Of a stretch of DNA of 64,000 nucleotides, positions 1 to 12,537 are shown piece by piece; positions within the stretch are counted from its first letter, which is position 1, and every line of letters begins with the position of its first letter. Under the pieces are notes generated by a model, which worked only from the letters and a program-made list of their open reading frames with translations, had not been told where the DNA came from and did no database searches. The stretch covers positions 107,830-171,829 of the forward strand of contig NW_019775737.1 of the NCBI RefSeq assembly GCF_001039355.2. Direction: 5' to 3'. A program made the position numbers and the translations under genes. This stretch comes from Lingula anatina (taxonomy: Eukaryota > Brachiopoda > Lingulata > Lingulida > Lingulidae).

Positions 1-726
1 GGAGACAAGACAAGAGAAGTTAAATTGTTTATAATATGTATATAACAATGACGGTATGAAGCCTAATAAATATTACATGTACAAGTACGAGTAGTGTTTT
101 ATTTGGTCTTTCATTAATTCATTACTTCATTTATTCAACTATATAATTCAATCAATTCATATCCAAAATATACACGAAAGTTGCTTTTATCACCGAATCT
201 TTTTGGTAAAGTCACTTTTAAAAATCAATGTTGGCAGGTTTTTATACTTAAGATCTATATATCAGAGTAGAGTGATCAAATCAGAGTGAAGGCAACGCGG
301 ACGATCACTTATTTGCGACCATGCTCAGCATCAATCTTTACCTCAGCGAGATAGGGTTATGCTATTTTGTTAGCAGAAAGTAAGACATGATAATTACCCA
401 ACCGTGCAGGGCATGGCACTATTGTTAACAGAAACCAAACAGCGCATGGATGACAATGTTTTCCCTGGTTACCGCGCCAGACCCTATGAACAACCCGCAG
501 GTTACTTTCCGGCGGCACTATATTTGTATCATGATAATTTATCTATCCCAGAGTTTGCCCTTTAGTTTCATCTGACATCTACAAAATTCAGTCTAATTCA
601 TAAGTCTACTTGAAACTACCATCCTCTCAATGGCGTCAAACTACCAAAGTGATCAATTAACAGTTTATAATGACATTTGCTGTGCACGAGCTTTTGTTTG
701 TCTATGACGTCATCCATTACAATTGA
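1..726. other. Non-coding flank, no gene recognised
   Basis: I see no convincing coding exon, RNA gene or mobile element here. The stretch is ordinary AT-rich sequence lying 3' of the minus-strand GTPase gene that ends at 727, so part of it is probably its 3' UTR or terminator region. Confidence 0.4.
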
Positions 727-2961
727 TCACTTTTGATTTTTGAGATCAACTTTGACCCACGTGCCAACTTTAGAATTCACATCTTCAAAGTCCACAACGA
801 AAAAGTCATCGAAATCGTTTCCTTCGTTCCCAGACTGTCCAGTAGTGAAGTATTCAAGAAATGATAAGTACTGGTAGATGTCCCACATTGAAACTTCTTC
901 CTTAAACAAAATACCATTCGTTGAAATATGTGGTCATAAAAATGAAAATAATGATAACGTTTTTCATTTATTTTAGATTATATCCAATTTTTAAAAAACA
1001 TGTTATATGATGTACCGTAAAATAACATAATAACCAGAATACACAAATTGAAAAAAAAGAACATCAAATTTGCCTTAGAATTGCTTTACCTGTGCACTAG
1101 AAACAGAGTGGGAGAGGACAAAATAATCCCTAGCCCTTTTTTTTCGCGTAAAAAAAGCGATATTAGGACCCCCCTCCCTGACAGATACTCACCGGACAAT
1201 TCCCTCCGGACAACTCCCCCCGGACGACCCCCTCCAAGGAATATATATTTATATATACATACCGGCATAAAGTAAAGAGTATAAAGGTCAAATTATTTCA
1301 TCTATTTTATTTATATTTTAGTCTGATAATACAACTTCATCATCAAACAAATTATTTCATAACAAATTCCTTCTTTATTGAGTACAAGTAAAGAAAGTAT
1401 TATTTAATATCTAATCAAAGAATAACCATCTATTTTCCAGGTAAAGCTGGGGTAAACAGATAAACACATAAAATATTTAATGAGTATTTTAGTGTGGTGG
1501 GTAGTGGATATGTGGCTAGTGGTCAAGCAATTAAACGTGACATATAACCAAAGGGATACCAGGATAAGTGAGAAAATATGTTTATCCCACCTCTCCCAAA
1601 AGATGCACCTTGATTCAGGGCTTACTAAATTAATTAAATGAAGGGGGGAGCAACGAAGCAATTAAAAGTACTAGTTTAAAATTCATCAAAGGGTAACCTG
1701 GAAGTGTGAGATCATTTGTTTACCCCACTTTACCTGGAGATGTACTTTGATGAGATTTATAATAAAATTTCTGTACTTCTATTCCTGAAATGTTCTGAAC
1801 TTGCACTCCATGAAAATAATTTATTTAATGAAATTTATAATATCTTTCTTCGAGTTGCATCATTATACTAAGAAATATTCATACAATGGATGAAGAGGGG
1901 GGGGGTGATTGTCCATGGAAAATTGTCTTGGCTCTGATAGCATTAAAAGCAATTGGAAGGATTGTAGGAACCATTACCTTCAGAATGCACGGTTTTGCTT
2001 GTTCACGCATAATCTCTCGGACCATTCCTCGCAGCTCCCCCAAAAAACATAGTACGCTATTTGGTTCAGCAGTGTCGACTATACAAACACGATTTCTGGC
2101 CAGTTCTCCTTTCTCCTTGAAAGCCTTTGGCAATGAATCCATGAAAATTTGCTTTTGTTCATTACTGAGAGTTGATCGACCATCGTGGATAAACACAAAG
2201 ATGGCCCTCTTCAAAAATGTCCCAAAGAATTTATCATCTAAGAGGTCTATAGCCTCTATTTCTGTTGATCTGACTCTTAAATTATATCTTAACACGTATA
2301 AAATTGCGTCGACTTGCTGTACGCCTTCTCGTTGGCGACGGATGGTCTCCAGTATGTGCTCTTTGGGAAAATCTAAATCTCCAATTCCAGGGGAATCAAT
2401 AAGTGTTAATTTCCATGTGTCATTTGCAGAGCTTTTTATGTCCCCGTGAAGTACACAGCTTTCGGTCTGATCAGGGCAATCTGATTGGGCAAGAAGAGCA
2501 CGAGCCAGAGACGTTCTTCCGTGCCCCTTTAGACCGACAAGCATTACGCTTAAGTGTTCAATGTAATCTGAAAAATAATACAATCACAAATTAATTTATA
2601 TTAAAGCTTTTGAGTGATTTACCTTGGATATTCGTTTGGAAACTGGGAAATGGCAGTTGGTTCCAAGAAAAAAAATGCTATGCTATGATCGTTAAATATA
2701 ATGTTTTAAAAACATCGATAAATAGAATGAGATCAATGAATTTCGTCTACTGGACCTGTTTACATAGAAAATCGCATCTTTAGTCATTTTTACATCTTTT
2801 TTTCTGTCCTTATCTTAGTAAGACAAAGAGAACATATCAACAAGAAGGAGAGGGAAAGAGGGTATTACAATAAAGAAGGGAGTCAGCGATTTACAAATAG
2901 TGAGAAGATGGTGGGCAGAAAATTTATTTTAAAAATATTAAATACATAAACCCCCTTATAT

Positions 2962-3005
<44 letters not shown>

Positions 3006-4050
3006 TTTCATAATGGCGTTTGCACCCTACATTGTTTCTACTTCCTCACCAGTCATAAGACATAGCATGCCCTTTCCTTATAGCGGGGTAATTGAATGTA
3101 CACGCAGTCACTTTACTCTTTATCGCGACATGAACATGTATCGTACTGCCCTTAATGGCGTCCCATAGCTTTTTACTAGATGATGCAAGGTAATGCCAGA
3201 TACCCCCAGTATGTAATCCACTGAGAGGATATAGAGAAGGCAGGAGCGGGGGCGGGGGTGGGGGTGGGGGTGGGGTCAAATCCCCAACTACTCCCATCCC
3301 CTACCCTACTCCCCCATGGGAGGAACTTTTGGAAAAAAACGGCGCAATACCTGGATATCTTATGAAACTCCTGAGCGCCATAAGTTAGTCTTTTCTCTCC
3401 TTGTGTGGTCCGCTATTCCCTTTATGAGAAAAGTGTCGCCCCCTATCCATTCATGTACGCTTTATGTTTATGTTTATGTGATGTAATTTGATGAAATATT
3501 TATCACGTGTTGAAACTCTCCAGGTTTCAAATTTTTATCATCCCTCAANTCGGTTGGAGGTGTGTCCTCGGTTAGTGGGTTTCGGGCGGGTGTGTGTCCT
3601 CGGTTAGAATGCGTGCACAAGAGCACACACACTGAACTCTTATTGGTGTACACAATCACATGATATTGGTGAAATCGCATTACTTGATTATCATTGAACA
3701 TATACATATATGTCATCAGCTGAAAGTAATATAAGCACTACCTAGAACATATATTCAAGAAACTTTAATAAATTGTCGGCTTCAAACCTGTCCCAGTAAC
3801 CCACAGTTCACTTTCTTTACATGTATACATAATGTAAATATTTCACTATCACAAATCGTCCTACTGTACATACGCTTTTTATGTCTTCTAGGTCATTATG
3901 TAATATATTATAATACGTTGCACTGTATGAAATGATGAACGCATTGCTCAATTCCAAAACATAATGCAATTATTAAAAACAAATCTACGTGATGATAATG
4001 TGTTAACAATGGGACACTTGCGTCTTACCATCAGCTGTAGGTTCCGCCAT
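727..4050 (-). CDS. AIG1/GIMAP-like GTPase with degenerate P-loop, 3 exons
   Basis: I join three minus-strand exons: 4029-4050 (start MAEPTAD), 1978-2567 and 727-900. Donors are GTAAGA and GTAATG, acceptors follow pyrimidine-rich tracts, and the phases (1, then 0) match, giving 261 residues. The central exon has the AIG1 layout: a P-loop-like GLKGHGRT at residues 19-26, a DSPG G3 motif at 65-68, and a FVFIHDG stretch where relatives have FVFTHGD. Arginine 25 replaces the nearly invariant P-loop lysine, and the G4 motif is also altered, so nucleotide binding is doubtful. AIG1/GIMAP proteins are known as membrane- or cytosol-associated GTPases linked to immunity. The last exon (57 residues, acidic) matches no domain I know. 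A stop at 1879 would end a variant that reads through the second donor. A broken copy of the whole locus lies at 27.5-33.5 kb. The exon structure is supported by conservation of its splice sites in that copy. Confidence 0.72.
2964..3004. repeat. (CA)n microsatellite
   Basis: An uninterrupted CA run of about 20 units lies in the first intron of the minus-strand GTPase gene. Confidence 0.95.
3248..3275 (+). other. Canonical G-quadruplex motif
   Basis: Five consecutive runs of four or five guanines are separated by single C or T bases on the plus strand, in intron 1 of the minus-strand GTPase gene. One-base loops are the most stable class of G-quadruplex. The C-rich strand is the one represented in the GTPase pre-mRNA, so any quadruplex would form in DNA and not in that RNA. 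Confidence 0.7.
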
Positions 4051-5770
4051 CTTTGTTATTTACGTCTGTGACCTTTCAAAGTATTGCTTCCTACAGTACA
4101 TGCGCCAATGCATACACCATCGACCCCGTTAACGGTACAAGCTCATTATCAGGTCCAAGGCAGGAATGGGGCCTATATTAGCCACGTGGATTTACGTTTC
4201 ATGGAAGAGAGACAAAAATATGTTCTGTATCCTGACATGTATACTAAGAACAAAGAACATACTTTGCTTGAACGATTTACTCAAATATAATCTTGAATTG
4301 ATATGGTCAATGTCCCGATGTTTGTTCTCTGTGACAAGTGCTACCTCTTATCGGCATATCTACATATTAACGTAATATATAATGTTTTACATCCTCGTTC
4401 CATGATGTCCACGTTTTACGCCTAGTTTTATTTTATTTCTATTTATTTATTTTTTTTTTTTTTGAAAGGGGGGGCATAAACTGGTATTTTTTTTTTAAAT
4501 TAGGACGCATCATTGGCAAAAACGAGGTGGCAGCGGCGTTATTCAAACCCACGCCTCAGCAGAGACTGGTGCCTTTAACCACTATGCAACGCTACCAACT
4601 AGAGAAATATTATCATTGGCTAGATGGCTACTAGAGCGTGGTAATACTTAGAGCACCTGATCGTTCATGTTGTATATTCTCGCATCTGAATATTTGAGTC
4701 TGCTGATTCATATCTGATATTTTATCAACGTGTATTTCATCAGTCATTTGTAAGTCATCTGTAATCGGTTGTTAGGTACAGACCGCCACTGACAGAGCGA
4801 GCCAGCATTTTGATGGGTGGGTGGGTGGGTTGGGGGGGGAGGCACGCTGAGGGGGGAAACATAACTGTTCTCCTCTTGGGTCTGCCATAGGTACTGTACA
4901 TGTAGTTTTAACTTTGCCTTTCCTCATTCTTAAGCCTCATATAAAGCATCAAATCCTCAGCTGAAAATTATTATTAGCAGTAGCCGTTTTATCATATGCT
5001 ATTTCCCCGTTATCTTGCTATATGTACTTTTTTATTTAAATATATACTATAAAACTATAAATAGAAAAGAGAGTCTGTAAAATGTAACCTGTACACATTT
5101 TCGTGCTCGATAAAGTATTATTATTATTTTTTTAAATTAAATTTGGCTTTTACCTTTTATACTTTTTTAAAATTATTTTTCCTCTCTGACTGGGACTTCT
5201 ATTTTTACAGTAATGTTAGTTGAGGCACATCTCATCTACAGTAGCACATCTGACATTACTGTGGTCGTCATATCTAACTGAATCATTTCATATTTTTTCA
5301 CTTGTGTGTACAATATTTGAGGTTGTAAAAATACGTGTCTTTGAGTATTTGTGTTCGTGTTTTTAATGGTTGTTTATGATGAAATGTGTTTGTTCGTGCG
5401 TGCATGTGCCTACGGAAATGTACAAAGCTCTCAATATGCTTACACATGTGTTAAGGCCTAAAATGTAACGTTTTAAATGTTCACATACTATGTTTTGATC
5501 AACTTTTCGTGCTTTGATATTTTTATTCTTTCCCTTTGCTAGCCTTTTATTATTTGATCACATTTCATTGTAAAATCTACTGGACAAATATGTATTTCAA
5601 ACTCAAAATTATAATAACGATAATTATCCTTTTCATTAGAACTAGGCTTTTTTTTCAATCATTGCCAGTTTATTATTATTTGTGTGTGTATGTGCGCACG
5701 CATTATAAATATGTGTGTAATTCCAATTGAAAAAACTGTAGCATCTAATTAAGGTTTCAATAAAACAAAG
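4051..5770. other. Intergenic sequence upstream of the GTPase gene
   Basis: The part next to 4050 should contain the promoter of the minus-strand GTPase gene, but I see no clear TATA box. Blocks at about 4300-4370 and 4490-4600 are similar to 33210-33290 and 33410-33530, marking the outer limits of a duplicated segment. The rest is AT-rich with short homopolymer runs. No coding exon was recognised. Confidence 0.4.
4526..4596 (-). pseudogene. tRNA-Leu-like pseudogene or tRNA-derived SINE head
   Basis: On the minus strand the ends GGTAGCG and CGCTGCC can form a 7-bp acceptor stem. A TAGTGGTTAAAGGC stretch resembles an A box, and GGGTTTGAATAAC resembles a B box (GGTTCGAATCC). The anticodon arm is shortened and the B box is mutated, so it should not be a working tRNA. 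A better-preserved relative sits at 33441-33520 in the duplicated segment. Confidence 0.5.
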
Positions 5771-6600
5771 ATGGCGTCCAAGTATTACCGAGACGAGGAA
5801 TACAGCAACACAGTTAACAAGAACTTCAACAAGAACTTAAAAACACAGATGGCGCATATGTAATGTACATGTACACATTTGAGTCTACCTCCACACATAA
5901 AAAGGTCGGCCATATCTGTTCCGCATAAGGGTTGAGTTGAGGTGCACAGGTTATCATTACAGGGACAGGTCAATAAGGCAGCTGTCTAGAAGTTTTTATC
6001 CAGCAGTGGACCGTGAGACAGAGACACACGTTGAACCATTAGACCCTCTCCCTCGACTAAGGATGTCACACTGATAGAGGGTATCCAGACAGGTATATAT
6101 CTGACTATGAAAAGAGGACAATTCTTCAAATTAATAAATAAATTGTGAATGGTTACAGAAAAACCCAGGTTACAATAATGAGCAGGAGAATGGCGTATCA
6201 AAAGCTAGAAGAAACTGGCGTTGTTTACCAAAGCCTACAAGACTACAGCGTGTCCATAGTGGGGTACAAGGGATACATAGTAGCCACTATGATGAACATT
6301 ACACGAGACGTAAATTATAAGGGAGCCGCGGGATACAGAATAAAGGAGAGAGGACGCATTTGGGCCACAGACGCACCATCATAGTCTTCACCTTCACTAA
6401 TCAAGAAGCTGGCCTGAAATCAAGCGATTATTTAGAAGACAGTCCGCTGGAATTTCGGAAATTTGTTCGCTCGTCTGAGGACAGAGTGATCATATTGGAA
6501 AATTCTGACTTCCAGACTGGGTAAACTGCTGCCTCCCAAATTGAGGACATGATAACGAACAGGATGCATTCAGAGCCGTTGGTAATTCCATGGTCTAGAG
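5771..6600 (+). pseudogene. Degenerate AIG1/GIMAP-like GTPase fragment
   Basis: The reading frame from about 6145 to 6384 contains a P-loop-like stretch, YSVSIVGYKGYIVATMMN, aligned with the start of the other GTPases here but lacking the GKS/T lysine. A frame change follows. At about 6385-6520 comes a stretch resembling the region from G4 to G5 of AIG1 proteins (RTIIVFTFTNQEAG, then SEDRVIILEN), ending in an in-frame stop at about 6522. The G2-G3 part is missing. A short open stretch starting with ATG at 5771 (MASKYYRDEE) may be a remnant first exon, but that link is a guess. I infer an old broken member of the local GTPase family. Confidence 0.55.
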
Positions 6601-6695
6601 TAAGTAAACTTATCTAATCTTATTGACTCATGTCAGTTGTTTAGATAAATAGAGAAGTAAGAAATTACGGAATTAATGTGCAGAAAACAGGCACG

Positions 6696-6781
<86 letters not shown>

Positions 6782-9240
6782 ATGAGAGATATGATTAATT
6801 AAAAGAAAAAAAAGTACGGTTTTAACTATTCTTATGATATGAAAACGTTTCTGGGAGAGACCAATTATGAATCGACGAATGGATGAGTGAATAAGCTTAC
6901 AAAAATTATGAAAAATCTTATTTATTTGATTGACTATGAAAATAAAAACCATCAGGACAGAGATCAACTCATTTGCATTTAATATGCATATGTCTCATTT
7001 TTTCATTTTCTGTCTCGTTCCAGTGCTACACGTGTTTGTGGGCGTGTCCGGACCTCGTGGTGTTCGTGATTTCCAGTGTATGGCAGGGCCTGTGTCTCTT
7101 CTACAGGGACGTAGTAGGACGGAGGTGATGAAAATGTCAATATGCCCTAAAGATGAATGATTTTTTTTCAATTGAGTAACAAAAGTAAAAAGGGGCCTAA
7201 AGTGGGATACATATTTTCATTTATTATTAAATTAATTAATTAATTTATTTATTTAATAATGAATTAATGTATTTATGTATTTATTCATTAATGGATAAAT
7301 TAGATGACTTCTGCAAGTGGCATTTCGATTTGTATAAATATTGTGTATGTGCCTTGAGAACAGAAAGTAGATAATATTTTCTTACTACGGAACGGTTTAT
7401 CCAAGCTGGATTTCTTTTTGGGTGCATGTAATGAAAGTTCCGTTTTAGCCAACTAAAAGTGCACGCGTTCCACATTAATAGGCAGGAGATCGTAATAAGG
7501 TCAAACACTTTTTGTTCAATCTCACGTGTATGTAAGACTCTAAAAGCAGGATAATTGTGATATTCAAACCGCTGTTAACGTTCAAATTACGTTGCAGCAT
7601 CATCTCAAAAGTGTTAAATGGTGCATGTGGTGAGATATACATGAATAAATTATTAAATGAAAAATGTCGAATATCTTATTGGTTTATGAAGCAATTCGGT
7701 CTACAACTACTTGTATTTTATTTATTTTTAATATCTCCTGTGTTTCATTAAAATTTATCTATTCATGTCTGTAATTAATGGATATACATGTATGTTAGCG
7801 TGCTTCAGCGCGTTTCAGTGCGCTACTTTCTGCGTACACAACGCGTTTTGAACATTTGTTTACATTAGAGTCGACATCGAAATTCAAAACAAATATTTGT
7901 ATCCATCATTTTCACATGCAAAGTTACGGCCCACCTCTTGCTTAATAGAGCACCTGCCCTTTCTACTCGCTTCTTGTCTGCAGAGAAATAAATGCCCTAA
8001 GGGTGGTTTTGAAGAAAAAAATGCATATTAATTTACTGGACTATCCTGTCGTTCTTTCTTGACTAGTTTGTACCGAAAGTTCTATCTCGGTTGATTCGAT
8101 AAAAGCTTTTTTAAGGTGGGATGTTCGGAATCAACTTTTAGTCTCGATTTATCTTCCTGGAAAAACCGTGAAAATACTCAGAATGGAGTCAATCACGTTC
8201 CGTACTGTTCATGAGCAAGATTAGGCTCCGAAAGTAAAGCAATTCATTAACAGTTTTAATGTCATGGTGCTCTGTATTGCAAATGCAAAGGGTATATTCC
8301 CATACCCTGGCTAAGATTGAAATTTTATTACGTAAGAAGCATAAAGTGGACATCATTGTAAATATCATAAGAATATATATGAAACGCTGTGATTTTATCT
8401 CCTGATGATCTTTAATTAGGGAAGACTATATTATAGGAGGCTCATCGGGTATTTTGACATCGCCCCTGTAAGGACGATGTGAAGATCAGTAGAGAAATAT
8501 GTGTCTCGCCTACTTATCATAAAGTTTATCGTTATTTGTGCAATGAGGACATTATCTGGTGCCCTGAAAAGGTCATTTAATGATAAATGGATTTAGGAGG
8601 TTGAGATATATGATAGAGGAGGTTGTTTATTTAACTCGATTATAACTTATAAGCGTCTCAAAGTATATCAAACAAACCGCAAGTCTTGAAAAATACCGAA
8701 ATGAACTCTGCAAGGTCTGCTGAAGAAGCAAGTCATGTTTTCTCTTCTTTTTACACGTTTTAATTGTTAAAATAACCATTTCCACTTTAAACATACACAG
8801 GAAAACTTTCCATCTCTTCCAAGAACTGTTGATGTTATTAGTTCTAAATATAACTCTCCAGCTTGGAAACGAACGCACTTGAGATATACGGAACTGGAAT
8901 ATTTAACGTTGTTACAGTGCACTTTATCCTGGTGTTAATTCTAAAATAAAAATCATATTTTTACAGTAGGAAGTATAAAAACATCATTTTCAAGTTATAA
9001 CAATATGCCTCTCTTGTGATCAGAATCATGTAATAAATATGAACTTAATGAGGAATATTTACCTACGACATATCTGTGTATGGGATCGGGATTGTATGCT
9101 GATTCACAAATTAATATATCGCAGAAAATGTGGGTACATTTTTCAAAAACAATAAATAAAAAATAAAAGAAGTGGTCATTTTGACATTTTCTATTCGGGC
9201 ATTTTCTTTGAATGTCCAATTTTCCTTAAAGTAAGAAGTA
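6601..9240. other. Intergenic AT-rich sequence
   Basis: No coding exon or RNA gene was recognised. It contains the GT/GA microsatellite near 6700 and an AATT-rich palindromic tract near 7225-7290. Confidence 0.4.
6697..6778. repeat. Compound (GT)n-(GA)n microsatellite
   Basis: A GT run passes directly into a GA run, about 80 bp in all. Confidence 0.95.
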
Positions 9241-9243
9241 ATT

Positions 9244-9380
9244 TCATGTGCATGTGTGTGTGCGTGAGTGCATGCGTGTGTGTTAGAGAGAAAGAAAGAA
9301 AGTGTGACTGTGTGTGCGTGTGTGTGTGTGACAGACAGTGTGTGATGGTGTGCTTGTGTGTGCGTGAGAGAGAGAGAGAG
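9244..9380. repeat. TG/GA-rich low-complexity tract
   Basis: Irregular TG, TGCG and AGAG repeats on the plus strand, followed at 9505-9563 by an imperfect CA/CG tract, flank the 5' side of the LINE. Confidence 0.8.
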
Positions 9381-9639
9381 GTGTCGATATATTTTTTTTC
9401 ATATTTAATGATTTAGTTCTCAATCTTTCCTTTAACATTACAACCGCCGATTCTTTCCTGCACATTTCAAACGAAAATATCGACACCACTCTCTTTCTCT
9501 TTCACACGCACACACACGCACACGCACACACACGCACGTTCACACACATACACGCACACACACAAGAGGGGACCATTGGTGTGATTTTTTTTTCAGAAAT
9601 CGAAGAAAGGTGGTCAGGACCCCCATGATAACCCCTAAA

Positions 9640-11660
9640 TACGCTAATCCACACACTGGACCCAATGCCAACATACTTAGTAAAGGATTGCATAGAAGCA
9701 GTATCTCCAGCACTCATAAAAATAACAAATACATCTTTTGAGTCTGGAATTTTTCCTGATCTCTGTAAAACTGCTGTTGTAAAGCCTCTCTTAAAGAAGA
9801 GCAGTCTTGAAAGAAAAGAGCTGAAAAACTATAGACCAATTTCCAACTGCTCTTTCATTAGTAAATTTCTGGAAAAAATGGCATTCTCGCAACTGAACAA
9901 CTACTTAACAGCACATTCTCTGTATGGTAAATTCCAATCAGCCTACAGAACGGGTCATAGTACTGAAACAGCCCTGCTAAAGGTTCAAAATGATATCATG
10001 CTCTCATTAAACAATCACTGTGATGTCATCTNNNNNNNNNNNNNNNNNNNNNNNNNNNNNNNNNNNNNNNNNNNNNNNNNNNNNNNNNNNNNNNNNNNNN
10101 NNNNNNNNNNNNNNNNNNNNNNNNNNNNNNNNNNNNNNNNNNNNNNNNNNNNNNNNNNNNNNNNNNNNNNNNNNNNNNNNNNNNNNNNNNNNNNNNNNNN
10201 NNNNNNNNNNNNNNNNNNNNNNNNNNNNNNNNNNNNNNNNNNNNNNNNNNNNNNNNNNNNNNNNNNNNNNNNNNNNNNNNNNNNNNNNNNNNNNNNNNNN
10301 NNNNNNNNNNNNNNNNNNNNNNNNNNNNNNNNNNNNNNNNNNNNNNNNNNNNNNNNNNNNNNNNNNNNNNNNNNNNNNNNNNNNNNNNNNNNNNNNNNNN
10401 NNNNNNNNNNNNNNNNNNNNNNNNNNNNNNNNNNNNNNNNNNNNNNNNNNNNNNNNNNNNNNNNNNNNNNNNNNNNNNNNNNNNNNNNNNNNNNNNNNNN
10501 NNNNNNNNNNNNNNNNNNNNNNNNNNNNNNNNNNNNNNNNNNNNNNNNNNNNNNNNNNNNNNNNNNNNNNNNNNACTTGTGATAGTCGGTGTGATTATTC
10601 TGTAGTGTCAGACATAGAGAAATGTATTGATGAGATCCGGGTGTGGATGCTTTCAAATAAGCTGGCTCTAAATGACACTAAAACGGAAATAATCTGGTTT
10701 TCATCTAAATTTAAAGATAGAAAGGACTGTGCTACTAACACTAATGTTCGCATTGGCAATGTGTCTGTGAAAGCATCTGTCAGTGCTAGAAATTTAGGTG
10801 TGTTTTTTGATTCAGCTGGGATCTTTGACAAGCATATAGACAATGTTTGTAAGTCGGCATCTTTTTCACTGTGGAGAATAGGGAAGATTCGGAATTTACT
10901 AAATATAGAAACAACTACAAAATTAGTTCATGCTTTTATTACATCAAAACTAGATTATTGCAACAGTATTCTTTTTGGGGTGAGTGACAGCAAATTGAAA
11001 AAAATCCAATTGATTCAAAATTCAGCGGCCAGATTAGTTAAAAAGATAAGGAACCAGAGCTTGGATCATATCACTCCAGTGTTAAAGGAATTGCATTGGC
11101 TGCCAATCAAACAAAGAATTTTATTCAAAGTGTTGTGCATAATTTTTAGAGCTTTTAAAGAAAACACACCTGGTTATATTGCACATCTTATTCAGTCATC
11201 TGAACCACGCAGGTTAACAAGAAACTCTTTTGAAAACAATTTTATACTCAATCACTGTGAAATAGACAGAAAATGCAACAAATTCTATGGAGACCGGGCT
11301 TTTACTGTTTATGCTCCAAAATTGTGGAACAAATTGCCTTTTAGTATCAGAGCTGAAAGTGACTATAATACTTTTAAAGCCTGTCTTAAAACTCATCTTT
11401 TTAAAGAATTTTATGGTTAGTGTTCCTTTAAACCTTTTAGTTGTTTATCATTTATTAAGAGTGAGCTTGGGTTAATTTTAGTAGTATTTTAAAGTTATAT
11501 CAATAAATTTTCTCTGCTTTCTTTAATTAATTAATTTTATCAGTAAATGTTAAAGTATTTTAGTATTGTTATTTTTAGACTTTTTAATTATTTGTAAAGT
11601 GCATTGAAATGTAAAAAATGGAATGCGCTATATAAGAAATAAATATTATTATCACTATCA
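9640..11660 (+). mobile_element. 5'-truncated CR1/L2-like non-LTR retrotransposon (RT)
   Basis: The frame starting near LDPMPTYLVKDC carries reverse transcriptase hallmarks of CR1/L2/Jockey-type LINEs: KNYRPISNCSF, FQSAYRTGHSTETALL, then after the gap LGVFFDS, SKLDYCNSILFG, HWLPIKQRILFK and APKLWNKLPFSIR, with a stop at 11418-11420. The catalytic YxDD block would lie in the N run at 10032-10574, so its integrity is unknown. The reading frame is open on both sides of the gap. Upstream of about 9640 the frame breaks and no endonuclease domain is seen, which is typical of 5' truncation. The 3' end has the usual form (GGAATGCGCTATATAAGAAATAAATATTATT) followed by ATT units near 11650. Confidence 0.88.
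10032..10574. other. Assembly gap (N run)
   Basis: There are 543 undetermined bases inside the LINE reverse transcriptase. The true gap length is unknown, and an apparent frame across it means nothing. Confidence 0.99.
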
Positions 11661-11682
11661 CACACACACACACACACACACA
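11657..11682. repeat. (CA)n microsatellite
   Basis: A CA run adjoins the 3' end of the LINE. The LINE tail may have inserted beside it. Confidence 0.85.
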
Positions 11683-11917
11683 TGCCCGTGCACACGTACA
11701 TTCTTGTACAGGCACGGTGGTTCTTAAATTAAATAAAAACACAAGGCAAGATAAACAAGCAGTGATTTAATATCTATATCATATATGGTAATATAATTTG
11801 CGCCGTTGCATTTTCACCAGGCACGTTCACTGATACGAAACAATGATTTTTTTTACTCACTCCCAGCGCCCGAAGCCCCGGCAAAATGCGCATGATATTT
11901 CAATCTTATTTCAAAAC

Positions 11918-12488
11918 TTATTTCGAAATGTGAGTGGGTATTTTGTAACCAATTTTGAACAGAATTGATATAAAATCTTTCGGAAAACAAGATTTTTCAG
12001 GATTCAAAATGAAAAGCTGTATGTTGGAAATCACAATATGGACTCTAATTTCCTGAAAACGAGTGACACTGGAAGATTTGAATTTGAGGGTATCTTTATC
12101 ATTTGTCTTTTCTACGACAGTAATCATTTCACTAATTCCATTTTGATATCAATGGCCTTTTTATTTAAATTGCAGAGGCTCAGATTTTGCATAAAAACTA
12201 CCAAGGTTTTGGACACACCTTCATGATGAGTATGTTGTCCATGACATAACTGTAATTTTTCCTTTCAAATTATTATTAAAAAAAAAGCTCTGATTTTTTA
12301 GTATATTTTAACTCAAACAAAAGGGATTAAGTGTTTAAGTAAATGGACATTCTCTCGCTAATTCTTCACTGGAATAGCTTCTGTCTTTGTCACCATCTGT
12401 CCCGTCAAAACTTAAAAATTTAAGCAGAGATTTCAATCTACTCTGAAAAATAACAAAACAATCTACAATCAACAACAACAACAACAAC

Positions 12489-12537
<49 letters not shown>

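Noticed and set aside
1886-2449. 187-codon plus-strand frame
   Set aside because: It is antisense to the GTPase exon, which has family motifs and splice sites on the minus strand.
10020-11420. One continuous 466-residue protein
   Set aside because: Most of its first half is an N run of uncertain length. Only the LINE RT C-terminal part after 10575 is supported.
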